NCBI RefSeq assembly: GCF_040448695.1
Contig: NZ_CP159307.1
Location: 496,001-560,000, forward strand
From: Dehalogenimonas sp. 4OHTPN
GTDB taxonomy: Bacteria; Chloroflexota; Dehalococcoidia; Dehalococcoidales; Dehalococcoidaceae
Length of the DNA: 64,000 bases
Direction: 5' to 3'
The translations under genes were made by a program, and so were the position numbers. The notes beneath the pieces are model-generated. The model did not search any database. It worked only from the letters and a program-made list of their open reading frames with translations, and had not been told where the DNA came from. Position 1 is the first letter of the stretch. Each line of letters begins with the position of its first letter. Positions 17,027 through 24,985 of the stretch are shown piece after piece.

Positions 17027-17860
17027 GTGAGTTCAAGCGTAACAGTAGCGGGGGAATACAATCGGCCTGGGGGCTTCTGTAACCGATGTCACAAGGTTTG
17101 GGTGCTAAAAGAGCGGCAAGGCGTTTGCCGATGGTGCGGAAAGATCGCCACCTGTCAGACCAAAGAGACAAGCGCCTTGCGTAGTTTCAAGTCTAGCCGA
17201 AGCACCAGACCAAAGCAAACCGAAGCGGTCGGGTATGACCACCTTAGCGGCCAATGGCTTACCTTCTATACCATAGCCTCGAAGTTCAGCCACAAGGCCA
17301 AGCCGGACGAGCGGGATGACCTGCTCCATGACATTATCATCACCCTTGCCGATGTCGAGCGGAATAACGGATACCATCCCTTCACCGAAACCGCCATGTA
17401 TCGCATCGCCAGCCGCGCCCAAGCATTGTACTGGCGCAAGCGTTACCGGATAGACAACGGCCTTACCTGCGGGGACTGTAGCAAGGCGCAACGGCAGAAG
17501 TGTAAAGAGAACTGGCTCTTTTCGGCGTGTCCCAAAGCCGTCAAACTCGAAAGCCTGAATAAGCCCGTCATAGACGATGAAGGCAACACCACCGAACTCG
17601 GCGATCTGATTGCCGACGACAGGGCGTTAGACCTCGATGCCTGGCTGGATGCCGGCACTTTTCTGCTCCATTGTCCCGACAGGCTAATCGCCATCGCCGA
17701 AAAGCGGCGGGACGGGCAAGCCCTTACCAATGCCGAAATGATTTACCTTTGCCGCTTTCGGAAAATGGAACAACAAAGACTGTTTGAGGGTGAAAGGTTT
17801 CGGCCTTATTCCGCAACTAATACAGTGGGAGCTTCGGCTATGCCAGCGAATTGCGGGTAG
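17027..17860 (+). CDS. Sigma-factor-like zinc-ribbon protein of a mobile element
   Basis: 277 residues, GTG start with GGGGG seven bases upstream. An N-terminal zinc ribbon is visible (CNRCHKVW, then CRWCGK). Residues about 85-135 (DERDDLLHDIIITLADVERN, then AMYRIASRAQALYWRKRYR) resemble region 2 of extracytoplasmic-type sigma factors. A second cysteine set follows (CGDCSKAQRQKCKEN). The C-terminal half has no clear region 4, so its role as a working sigma factor is uncertain; a related replication or recombination role is possible. The start lies just inside the left arm of the inverted repeat. The clamp gene follows after 27 bases. Confidence 0.55.
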   Translation: MSSSVTVAGEYNRPGGFCNRCHKVWVLKERQGVCRWCGKIATCQTKETSALRSFKSSRSTRPKQTEAVGYDHLSGQWLTFYTIASKFSHKAKPDERDDLLHDIIITLADVERNNGYHPFTETAMYRIASRAQALYWRKRYRIDNGLTCGDCSKAQRQKCKENWLFSACPKAVKLESLNKPVIDDEGNTTELGDLIADDRALDLDAWLDAGTFLLHCPDRLIAIAEKRRDGQALTNAEMIYLCRFRKMEQQRLFEGERFRPYSATNTVGASAMPANCG

Positions 17861-17887
17861 CCGATAGCTTACTACTAGGCGAAGCCG

Positions 17888-19240
17888 ATGGAGTTGCCCA
17901 CCTATCGGATAGCAAGAGGGGGTCGGACAATCGAACAACTGAATATTGAGGGCAAGCGTTCAGGTCAGGGCTTTTTAGCGCACAAGGCTGTACTGGTCAA
18001 CGCCTTATCAAGGACACTCGCCGAAAGGGCGATGCTTCTTGACCTCACCATTGGGCGGAAAGGCTTTCTTACTTACCTCAAGTCTTTAGGCGGGTCGAAC
18101 ATCGTGAAAATCGTCCCGTCTAACGGCGATGCCAGCGTATCGCGGGTCGCCGGAAAATGCCTTAAGGTGGTCTGCGGAGCCAACACCAGCTACCTTGACA
18201 ACATGGCCTGGGTCGGCGAAAAAACACCCCTTACCCTGTGCGACATCAGGGTAAGCCCGTCATACTCGGTAAGTCCCAACCTCGGCGCGACAGAGCTATC
18301 GGAAGCCCTTTCAAGGGTACTGCCGTTTACCTCGGATGAGAACACCCGCCCCGTACTTCAATGCGTTCTCTTCCGGGTCAAGGACGGCAAGCTAACCCTC
18401 GTTAGCGCCGACGGCTACCGACTCGCCGTACTCAAACTGGACTTCGACGGGGATGAAGGACAAGCTCTCGTTAGTCGCGATGAGCTAAAGGGCGTCACCG
18501 CCGCTCTTCGACGGGCGCGACGGGTAAGGCTGTCACTTGAAAAGAGGAAAGACAGCGAGGGGATGGACCTCAATCTGGACACGGAGCTAATCCGCTATGG
18601 ATGGCGGGGATGCGCCGGTAACTTTCCAGACTATGAGAAGCTCATACCCGCCGACTTTAGCGCCCGCGCCAGCTTCGACACCAATGAGGCGCTCAAGGCG
18701 GTAAGCTCACTCAAGGTCATTGCCAACGTCAAAGCCTACGCCATAGACCTCACCATCGGCAACGGCAAGGTGGTCATGGCAAACACCGACGACAAGGGCG
18801 AGGCCGAGATACCCGCCGACACTACCGGCGAGCCTATCAAGATAAGGCTTGACGGGGGTTATCTCGCCGAAGCTCTGAGGGCTTGCGGCGGGATGGTGGA
18901 GCTAAAACTCGTTGACGCGAAGTCACCGATGCTTTTTGCCGCGCCGGACTATGAGCTGGTGGTCATGCCGATGCTTCTGCCGGAAGCCAAGAAGCCGAAG
19001 GTCGAAGCCAAGGCCGCCGAGACTCCCCACGAAAGCGGGGACAAGACAGAAGCGAGCCAACCCGCCGAACCCGCCGAACCGAAGGTTGAGATAGTCGAAG
19101 CGGTCGCCGAGCCGGATGCCGAGCCGGTCGCCGCCGAGGAAGTCGCCCAAGCTGTCGCCGAGGCCGAGGCCATCACGAAGGCCGAGAAGCCCAAGACCAA
19201 GAAGCATAGCAAGGCGAAAGAACCAGTCGCCGTTGCCTAA
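17888..19240 (+). CDS. Orphan DNA sliding-clamp (DnaN-like) protein
   Basis: 450 residues. Residues about 130-365 match the second and third domains of the DNA polymerase III beta clamp: FTSDENTRPVLQCVLFRVKDG, LTLVSADGYRLAVLKL, the strand FPDYEKLIP and, near the end, YELVVMPML in place of the usual C-terminal MPM(R)L. The first 130 residues do not look like the usual domain I. After about residue 370 comes an 80-residue Ala/Glu/Lys/Pro-rich tail. Clamps tether polymerases to DNA; this copy is in a mobile island, so it may serve island replication or bind host clamp partners. The right arm of the inverted repeat lies inside its N-terminal coding region, encoding GKRSGQGF. Confidence 0.72.
   Translation: MELPTYRIARGGRTIEQLNIEGKRSGQGFLAHKAVLVNALSRTLAERAMLLDLTIGRKGFLTYLKSLGGSNIVKIVPSNGDASVSRVAGKCLKVVCGANTSYLDNMAWVGEKTPLTLCDIRVSPSYSVSPNLGATELSEALSRVLPFTSDENTRPVLQCVLFRVKDGKLTLVSADGYRLAVLKLDFDGDEGQALVSRDELKGVTAALRRARRVRLSLEKRKDSEGMDLNLDTELIRYGWRGCAGNFPDYEKLIPADFSARASFDTNEALKAVSSLKVIANVKAYAIDLTIGNGKVVMANTDDKGEAEIPADTTGEPIKIRLDGGYLAEALRACGGMVELKLVDAKSPMLFAAPDYELVVMPMLLPEAKKPKVEAKAAETPHESGDKTEASQPAEPAEPKVEIVEAVAEPDAEPVAAEEVAQAVAEAEAITKAEKPKTKKHSKAKEPVAVA
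17949..17975 (-). repeat. 27-nt inverted repeat, right arm
   Basis: Reverse complement of 16986-17012 with 26 of 27 bases identical. It lies in the 5' coding part of the clamp gene. A looser, same-orientation relative of the left arm is at 19239-19264 (AAAGCCTGAACTG, then AAACGCTTGAACT). Confidence 0.92.
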
Positions 19241-19252
19241 AGCCTGAACTGA

Positions 19253-19266
19253 AACGCTTGAACTCA
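19253..19266 (-). repeat. 14-nt inverted match to the sigma-like gene start
   Basis: ACGCTTGAACTCAC here is the exact reverse complement of GTGAGTTCAAGCGT at 17027-17040. Together with the 27-nt arms it repeats the core ACGCTTG four times around the two genes, like iterons or sites for a common binding protein. Confidence 0.8.
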
Positions 19267-19283
19267 CAAAACAGCCGCACATG

Positions 19284-19306
19284 AAGGGGCTTTAACGCCC
19301 CTTTTT
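19284..19306 (+). terminator. Terminator after the clamp gene
   Basis: AAGGGGC, loop TTTAAC, GCCCCTTTTT: a standard intrinsic terminator 44 bases after the clamp stop codon. Confidence 0.88.
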
Positions 19307-19323
19307 GTGCTTCTTTTTTCGTA

Positions 19324-19366
19324 GGGGATATTCCTACCTGTGCTGGTGGGAATATCCCCTTTTGTT
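19324..19366 (+). terminator. Second hairpin with T-rich tail
   Basis: GGGGATATTCC (19324-19334) pairs with GGAATATCCCC (19349-19359), extended by TACC/GGTG, and is followed by TTTTGTTTT. It is a second strong stop directly after the clamp terminator. Confidence 0.75.
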
Positions 19367-19413
19367 TTGGCTGAAATACCGGCGAGGGCAAGAAAGGCGA
19401 AACGGAGAGAAGG

Positions 19414-19626
19414 ATGAAAGAACAAAGGATACCGGAACTCGGCGAGCATGCCGACCGCGGTTTCCGGCTGGAAAACCTTGACGACCACATGGTGGCGCTC
19501 TACCACGAGGATGAGGAACTGGGCGTTTTCAGCCAGATCGGAGCGACGGCGGAGAGCATCCAGAAGGAATGCGCCAGGCATCTTACCGCCAGACATGGCG
19601 GGGAAGGCATCGAGAAAACCGAATAA
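19414..19626 (+). CDS. Small hypothetical protein of the mobile island
   Basis: 70 residues, acidic and charged, with an AGAAGG site before the ATG. The sequence RLENLDDHMVALYHEDEELGVFSQIGATAESIQKECARHL looks like a compact beta-then-helix domain, but I do not recognise the family. It comes after two terminators and so needs its own promoter. Its neighbours are other small island genes. Confidence 0.6.
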   Translation: MKEQRIPELGEHADRGFRLENLDDHMVALYHEDEELGVFSQIGATAESIQKECARHLTARHGGEGIEKTE

Positions 19627-19715
19627 GGCCGCCCAGGGCGTAGAGAAGGGGTCGAGAAGCATGAAGTACCGACCCCTTACTCTTGCCCGAAGACGATGGA
19701 AAGGAGGTGATAAAT

Positions 19716-20018
19716 ATGGATGCGCTGCTGGTAACCAATCCCACTGTCCCGCTAGGCCAGGTGGTGGCCACCCGGGGAGTGTATGCCTTGGCCGGAGAAA
19801 ACCCCAAGTTCGCTGAGTTCATGCCCCGCTGCCTGAACCGCCACGCCAAAGGCGATTGGGGCGACCTCGATGAGGCAGACAACCAAGAGAACGAGCTGAG
19901 CCTGGAGCAAGGCTTCAGACTGCTCTCGTCTTATGAGAGCGAGGGCTTACCTAAGATTTGGATCATCACCGAAGCCGACCGGTCATCAACGACAATTCTT
20001 TTCCCCGATGAGTACTGA
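19716..20018 (+). CDS. Plasmid-related protein family (mobile-element marker)
   Basis: 100 residues from ATG 19716, which has the very strong site AAAGGAGGTGATA; a frame extension to 19683 is ignored. The pattern PLGQVVATRGVYALAG, RHAKGDWGDLDEADNQENE, LSLEQGFRLLSSY and KIWIITEADRSSTTILFPDEY matches a widespread small family seen on plasmids and integrative elements in many phyla. Its function is not known; it is a marker of mobile DNA and supports calling 16.6-21.1 kb an integrated element. Confidence 0.78.
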   Translation: MDALLVTNPTVPLGQVVATRGVYALAGENPKFAEFMPRCLNRHAKGDWGDLDEADNQENELSLEQGFRLLSSYESEGLPKIWIITEADRSSTTILFPDEY

Positions 20019-20099
20019 CTCAAGAACCTGTGTGCCAGTTAGGTGTTATCAAAGCAGGCAAATACGAAGGGGTAACAATGCCCGAATAGAGGTGAAACT

Positions 20100-20396
20100 A
20101 TGCCTATCAAATGGAGTGCCCTTAAGGTAAGTGAAGCAATGGACATGGTCGAGGAGTTCATTGACCAGGCCGCCGAACCGCTGGAACAGGCCAGGATTGT
20201 AGCAATTGCAGCAAGAGGAATAGACGACATCCCACAATACGTCGACGAGCGCCTTGCACATCTCATCGGCGATATTGGGCGTATTGACCATATCAAGGGC
20301 TCTATTTCGGAAGTCCGAAAATCCTTACCTATCGGCGCCGCGGCGGAAGAGCAGAAGAGAATCGAAAGCGGCAACCAGCTCGTCCTGGTGGCCTAA
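20100..20396 (+). CDS. Small hypothetical helical protein
   Basis: 98 residues, ATG preceded by GAGGTG. Predicted mostly helical (SEAMDMVEEFIDQAAEPLEQARIVAIAARG, shown here in part by AMDMVEEFIDQAAEPLEQA). No family recognised. Its binding site overlaps the TAG of a three-codon frame (ATG CCC GAA TAG) upstream. Confidence 0.6.
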   Translation: MPIKWSALKVSEAMDMVEEFIDQAAEPLEQARIVAIAARGIDDIPQYVDERLAHLIGDIGRIDHIKGSISEVRKSLPIGAAAEEQKRIESGNQLVLVA

Positions 20397-20462
20397 ACCA
20401 ATAACCACTACCAAATTCAAAGGGATACCCATGCCCAATACTGAACGGAAGGAGTAACAAGC

Positions 20463-20936
20463 ATGGCAGGTCAACTCGATCTGTTTCAGGGCGTTAAGCT
20501 GGCGGAGCCGGTGCCGAAAACCACGGTCAGACTTGGCCGGAAAGCCGCCCAGATACCGCTACGGAAGAAGCAGCGGGTAGCCGCAAAGCGTCTCATGGAA
20601 ATACTTAAAGAACTGGAGGGTAAGGACATTTACCTTGGCTCCTACAGTGCCGGCGGCGGCCATTTCTGGCTCGATAATCTGAAGCTATCTAAGCTTAGAG
20701 TCGATGGGTTCAGGACGGAATCTGATGTATCCTGCCCGCCATCGGTCATCGTTTTGTGGGGGAGTAAAGGGGCCTGCGTCAGGATATTCACGGACTGCTT
20801 GTTAGCAGTCCGTGAACAAGAGTATCAGAATTACCATCACTATCTCCTCGACTTTTGGAACGGCTTTGGCCAATGCCCGATAAACGGTTACAGATCACAC
20901 TACGCATGTTTGGCTGTCACCAAGTTCAAGGGCTGA
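20463..20936 (+). CDS. Hypothetical protein of the mobile island
   Basis: 157 residues with AAGGAG seven bases before the ATG. The first 50 residues are basic (RLGRKAAQIPLRKKQRVAAKRL), then a mixed domain with GSYSAGGGHFWLDNLKLSKLR. No family recognised. A perfect 12-bp hairpin lies inside the coding region at 20787-20816. The strong terminator 25 bases after the stop suggests it is the last gene of the island transcript. Confidence 0.6.
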   Translation: MAGQLDLFQGVKLAEPVPKTTVRLGRKAAQIPLRKKQRVAAKRLMEILKELEGKDIYLGSYSAGGGHFWLDNLKLSKLRVDGFRTESDVSCPPSVIVLWGSKGACVRIFTDCLLAVREQEYQNYHHYLLDFWNGFGQCPINGYRSHYACLAVTKFKG

Positions 20937-20958
20937 TCGACAGGAGAAAGCTCAAATT

Positions 20959-20997
20959 AAAGGGAGTCTGGGGGTTCGTCCCGGCTCCCTTTTTTTA
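20959..20997 (+). terminator. Terminator at the end of the island operon
   Basis: AGGGAG (20961-20966) with CTCCCT (20985-20990), an inner GGGG/CCCG stem capped by TTCG, then seven T. A strong intrinsic terminator. Confidence 0.92.
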
Positions 20998-21016
20998 TAG
21001 AAAAGGAGCGAGAATA

Positions 21017-21036
21017 CCCGCCAGCTTGCTGGCGGG
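21017..21036. repeat. Palindromic hairpin 1 (CAGCTTGCTG core)
   Basis: CCCGCCAGC-TT-GCTGGCGGG, a perfect 9-bp stem. A related hairpin sits 45 bases on. Paired hairpins of this kind are seen at ends of IS200/IS605-type elements and as REP sequences. Confidence 0.8.
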
Positions 21037-21080
21037 ATGAATCGCAAGGGCGGGGTGGCCCGTTTCTTCCCCTCCTGATG

Positions 21081-21100
21081 CCCCCCAGCTTGCTGGGGGG
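21081..21100. repeat. Palindromic hairpin 2 (CAGCTTGCTG core)
   Basis: CCCCCCAGC-TT-GCTGGGGGG, the partner of 21017-21036 with compensating arm changes that preserve pairing. The rest of the gap to 21355 holds no gene I can support; minus-strand reading frames near here are short and broken. Confidence 0.8.
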
Positions 21101-21355
21101 GGTAATTCACTTCACAATCCTCGACTCGGGGCGGGCCAGATTCACCGTGACGGTGGTCGATTTGACCCTTATAAGTACGATTCATCGGCCATCGGCATGA
21201 AGTAAGTGAAATTCATCTAATTTTATCCCACAAGATATCTGAAACTAGTCTAACAATTGCTGTGGTCTGAAATAAAGCAAAAGTGGCGAATGCTTTAGAA
21301 TGATGAGCCGGACCTGGCTTCGCGGCTACAGAGAAGGGATACCATAAGGGCTTGT

Positions 21356-22033
21356 GTGTTTGGCAGCCCGCGGCTCCACATCATGCTCAAAAGAGAGGGA
21401 CTGGTAGTCAACCACAAGCGGACCGAACGCATCTACAGGGAAGAGGGATTGGCTTTAAGAAGGAAGAGACGCCGTAAAGGAGCTGCCAGCGCCCGTGTTG
21501 TGATGTCGGCGCCATCTCGTCCCAATCAGAAGTGGAGCATGGATTTTGTGACTGACAGCATCGTAACCGGCCGGCGCTTCCGGGCCCTGGCCATCGTCGA
21601 TGATTATTCCCGGGAATGCCCTGCAATCGAGGTCGATACCTCGCTGGGTGGCGTCAGGGTGATCAGCGTCCTGGAAAGACTGGCGGCTATGCGCGGCTTG
21701 CCCGAAGCCATCACCGTGGTGGATAACGGGCCAGAATTTGCCGGTAAAGCTATGGATGAGTGGGCGTTTCGCAAAGGGGTCAAGCTCAGCTTCATCCGCC
21801 CCGGCAAACCTATTGAAAACACCTTCGCAGAAAGCTTCAACGGCAGACTACGCGACGAATGCCTGAACACAAACTGGTTTCTGAATCTAAAACATGCCAG
21901 AGAAGTTATCGAGGCATGGAGAATGGATTATAATACTGTCAGACCTCATAGCTCATTGGATGGATTGGCACACCAGGAATTCATGGAACTAGACGGAAAC
22001 ACTAAGATGCATCTGGCACTAAAGATGGGGTAA
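21356..22033 (+). pseudogene. IS3-family transposase OrfB, 5'-truncated
   Basis: 225 residues of an IS3-type DDE transposase. The three catalytic positions are visible: Asp in WSMDFV, Asp in VVDNGPEF and Glu in [17 protein letters not shown]; the C-terminal [13 protein letters not shown] is typical. The N-terminal helix-turn-helix part is mostly absent: the frame is open back to 21299 but gives an unrelated sequence, and no OrfA precedes it. I therefore read it as the remnant of an IS inserted at the island's right side. Terminal inverted repeats were not found. Confidence 0.85.
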
Positions 22034-22140
22034 GGTCAACGGATGCTTTTCGTTCGACTTACTCTCTTGTATTTTTTCGCTCCATTTTAATAGTATCCGT
22101 TTTAACGATCTGATTTTCTATGTATTTTCAATTTTTACTC

Positions 22141-23001
22141 TTAACTCTTTGCCCAGATAGACTTAAGAGTAACCCATTGTTCGGGACAATGTCTAATATA
22201 CCTTTCCATGACCTGAGCTATTTGCTCTACGTTTTTTACTACCGCGCCGTTTCCAGTGGTGAAAACATCGATGGCTGGTTCTACATATATAACATATTTA
22301 CCATTATCTTCGCGTCGATTAAAGATGGGGACAATAGCCGCTCCGGTGCGCATGGCCATTCTGACAGCTACCGTGGGCAGAGTAGCCTCCTCACCAAAGA
22401 AGACCGATGTTATGCCTTTCCCTTTGATGTTACGGTCGCAAGCCATCAATATTGCTTCACCGCTTCGCAGTAGCTGCATCATTGATTCCAGCGCACCCGG
22501 TCGGCCTGGCATGAAAGCGACGCCATGGCTCTCTCTCAAGGCAGTAACATGATTAAGCAGAGGCGGCGGTTTCAAAGCCTCTACCAAGACTGTTGTTTTG
22601 ACCGATCGAATGGCAAATATCTGTGCCGCGATATCAAAACTGCCCAGGTGAGCCGTGACCAACACAACACCCCACTTCCGCTCTAGAGCATCTTTAAGAT
22701 GTTGCCAGCCATGGACAGTTAAATGGCGCTCGATTTCATCAAGTTCCATGTGCGGTAACTTTATAAGGTCAAAATAGTTTTTGGCTGTATTCTTTAGTAC
22801 TTCGCGCACAGCCCTTCTTAGGACAATATCATCTACGTTAAACCCCAGGACATGCCTCATATTGTCAGCAACTCCAACCCTCGCTGTAGGGAAGAAGGTG
22901 TAAGCGAAATCTGCGACTAGACTCGCGACAAAGTAGCCAAGGTTTCTAGGTAAGTAGGACAGACTGAATCCTGCAATCTTAAACGCATAATATTTCCACA
23001 T
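22141..23001 (-). CDS. Lysophospholipid acyltransferase family protein (LpxL/HtrB-like)
   Basis: 286 residues from ATG 23001, which has GAGAGGG eight bases upstream; a TTG at 23043 is a weaker option. It begins with a hydrophobic segment (FKIAGFSLSYLPRNLGYFVAS) and contains the acyltransferase box TAHLGSFD (HxxxxD), then GRPGALESMMQLLRSGEAI and FFGEEATLPTVAVRMA. This superfamily transfers acyl chains to lipid acceptors at the inner membrane face. Dehalococcoidia lack classical lipid A, so the acceptor is more likely a glycolipid or phosphoglycolipid. It is divergent from tatA-like genes across a 53-nt shared element. Confidence 0.88.
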   Translation of the reverse strand: MWKYYAFKIAGFSLSYLPRNLGYFVASLVADFAYTFFPTARVGVADNMRHVLGFNVDDIVLRRAVREVLKNTAKNYFDLIKLPHMELDEIERHLTVHGWQHLKDALERKWGVVLVTAHLGSFDIAAQIFAIRSVKTTVLVEALKPPPLLNHVTALRESHGVAFMPGRPGALESMMQLLRSGEAILMACDRNIKGKGITSVFFGEEATLPTVAVRMAMRTGAAIVPIFNRREDNGKYVIYVEPAIDVFTTGNGAVVKNVEQIAQVMERYIRHCPEQWVTLKSIWAKS

Positions 23002-23046
23002 TTGGTCATCCCTCTCTGTGGCATAACTGTTAGCGTCGGTCAAAAC

Positions 23047-23099
23047 TTGACACCTATCTGGAAGTATATTACCATATAATTTGGTTTCTTTGGAAGTTT
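23047..23099 (+). promoter_or_regulatory. 53-nt shared promoter/operator element, copy A
   Basis: Starts TTGACACC, contains GTATA-N-TACCATATA and ends CTTTGGAA-N-TTT. It matches 27107-27159 at roughly four of five positions without gaps. It lies in the divergent gap between the acyltransferase and the first tatA-like gene. Confidence 0.75.
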
Positions 23100-23231
23100 A
23101 CCCCAGTCATAACGAGATTGTGTTATGCGAACGTCATATAGAGAAGGAAAGGCGGCACAGGTAAAGCACGCCTCCGATAGTCTCCTTGTAACTGCACCTA
23201 AGACGGAGTACACCTCAAAAGTAGGTATAGT

Positions 23232-23465
23232 GTGCCATTCAGACTGGGCCCCTTGGAACTATGTATTATTCTGGTAATCATTCTCCTCATCTTCGGCGTC
23301 GGGAAACTGCCTCAGGTGGGTGAAGCTATTGGCAAAAGTCTTAAGTCGTTCAGGGATGGATCCTCCGGCGAAGATGAAGAAAAGCCAAAAGAAGTGAAGT
23401 CGGCAACAATTACCGGGACACCAGAGGCGGTCGTCTCCAAAACGGAAGATACTCCTAAGGCTTAG
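23232..23465 (+). CDS. tatA: Twin-arginine translocase subunit TatA/E
   Basis: 77 residues, GTG start. A single N-terminal membrane helix (LELCIILVIILLIFGVGKLP) is followed by an amphipathic helix (GEAIGKSLKSFRDG) and an acidic tail, the TatA plan. TatA forms the pore for export of folded proteins with twin-arginine signals, such as the RdhA proteins here. The next gene encodes a second, related subunit; no TatC is in the window. Confidence 0.88.
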   Translation: MPFRLGPLELCIILVIILLIFGVGKLPQVGEAIGKSLKSFRDGSSGEDEEKPKEVKSATITGTPEAVVSKTEDTPKA

Positions 23466-23530
23466 CTTTGGGAGGGGAGAAGTGGTTCCTGAAGTTTTAG
23501 CATGTAGAAGTTAAAGGGTAATAACCAACA

Positions 23531-23794
23531 ATGAACTTTTTCGGTCTAGGTACTTTTGAGATCGTTACTATTCTCATCGTAGCTACCCTTGTCTTCGGTC
23601 CCAATCGCATCCCCGAATTCGCTAAAAAGGCTGGGGAGTTCATGCGCAGTTTTCAAAAAATCACTAGTGATATGACCAAGGAGTTCACCAAAGCCATCGA
23701 TAGTTCACCAACTAAACCTTCTGACACTGGTAAACCTCCTGACTCCTTCAGTGGCATAACCTTGGACAAATATTTTAAAACAAACGATAAATAA
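23531..23794 (+). CDS. Twin-arginine translocase subunit TatA/B-like
   Basis: 87 residues: membrane helix FEIVTILIVATLVFGPNRIPE, then the amphipathic helix AKKAGEFMRSFQKIT and a polar tail. The FGPNRIPE turn is closer to TatB than to TatA, and this copy is therefore a possible TatB partner of the gene 66 bases upstream. The two probably form one transcript with the polyprenyl synthase gene. Confidence 0.82.
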   Translation: MNFFGLGTFEIVTILIVATLVFGPNRIPEFAKKAGEFMRSFQKITSDMTKEFTKAIDSSPTKPSDTGKPPDSFSGITLDKYFKTNDK

Positions 23795-23861
23795 TAAATG
23801 ACAAAAACAGGTATAGAATACAGAAGGGGAAATTTGAAGTACTGAGGTTACTGAAAGTAAT

Positions 23862-24833
23862 TTGGACTACAAACTTATATATACACCGGTGGCCAGGGAC
23901 TTAGCCGATGTCGAGGCTAATCTTTCCGACCTAACTGAGCAGTGGAGAAGCGATTTTCCTGAGCTCCATGCCATGCTGCATCATGTCTTGCGCGGCGGTA
24001 AAATCTTGAGGCCGGCTCTGACCTTTCTGGCTGGCCGGTGCATCGATGGGGTAACGAGTCGTATGCTCAATATGGCTACCGCCAATGAACTACTGCACAT
24101 CGCTACCTTAGTGCACGATGACGCCATCGATAAAGCGGATTTCCGTCGGGGAAGAGAGACGGCGAACAAGCTATGGGGAGTGGAAAAGGCCATTCTACTG
24201 GGTGATTTTTTATTTGCTCGGGCTTCTGAGTTCGCTGCTACTACCCATGAACTCCGAGTGGTGAAGCTTTTCTCTAGTACATTGCGAATTATTTCGGTGG
24301 GTGAACTCAAGCAGGCTCGGGCTGCTTTCAGTTTGGAACAAAGCTTGCAGGGGTATATGGACCGCATTGCATGCAAGACGGCGGCACTGTTAAAGATGTC
24401 CTGTGAATCCGGAGCCATTCTGGCTGGAGGTACCGAGGAACAGATTCAGGTTTTGAGCGATTTCGGATTTAATCTGGGGCTGGCATTTCAAATTGTTGAC
24501 GATATCTTGGATTTTACCGGTACCGAGGTTGAGTTGGGCAAACCAGTGGGCTCGGATTTGCGACAGGGAACGATCACACTACCGCCGCTCCTTTTAATGG
24601 AAAGATACCCAGCCGCCAATCCGATTTCAGATTTCATACGAGGCGTGGCACGCAATAATAAAATCGCAGAGGCCATCGACATGATAAAAAGTGGTGGCTT
24701 TATTGAAGAAAGCTACCGCCATGCCTTGAAATATTCGACACAGGCTCAAGAAATGCTTAACCGCCTGCCAGAAAGCCCCTATCGTGGGGCATTGAGGGCT
24801 CTGACCGACTACCTTATCGAACGACGAGTCTAA
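23862..24833 (+). CDS. Polyprenyl diphosphate synthase
   Basis: 323 residues, TTG start. Both aspartate-rich motifs of trans-prenyl synthases are present: HDDAID near residue 86 (DDxxD) and VDDILD near residue 215. GGKILRPAL and the KTAALLKMSCESGAILAG block agree. The enzyme chains isopentenyl units into a long prenyl diphosphate. The residues before the first DDxxD are not bulky enough for me to fix chain length. It could supply the UbiA-type prenyltransferase at 50229, or lipid carriers for the membrane genes next to it. Confidence 0.92.
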   Translation: MDYKLIYTPVARDLADVEANLSDLTEQWRSDFPELHAMLHHVLRGGKILRPALTFLAGRCIDGVTSRMLNMATANELLHIATLVHDDAIDKADFRRGRETANKLWGVEKAILLGDFLFARASEFAATTHELRVVKLFSSTLRIISVGELKQARAAFSLEQSLQGYMDRIACKTAALLKMSCESGAILAGGTEEQIQVLSDFGFNLGLAFQIVDDILDFTGTEVELGKPVGSDLRQGTITLPPLLLMERYPAANPISDFIRGVARNNKIAEAIDMIKSGGFIEESYRHALKYSTQAQEMLNRLPESPYRGALRALTDYLIERRV

Positions 24834-24903
24834 GGTGTAGACGCCAAGACCAATAAACCACAAAAATCTCTCTAACTGGGCATTGAAAATGGTGCAAGAC
24901 CAC

Positions 24904-24934
24904 TTTTAACCAATATTTTGTATGTTGGTTAAAA
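24904..24934 (+). terminator. Terminator after the polyprenyl synthase gene
   Basis: TTTTAACCAA (24904-24913) pairs with TTGGTTAAAA (24925-24934) around an 11-nt loop; with the A/T arms it can act in both directions. It lies 70 bases after the stop and 50 before the IS insertion. Confidence 0.7.
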
Positions 24935-24985
24935 AAGGTTACAATCCACCCACTCCATCCGTGTTTCCGGTGGAGTCCGACTCTA

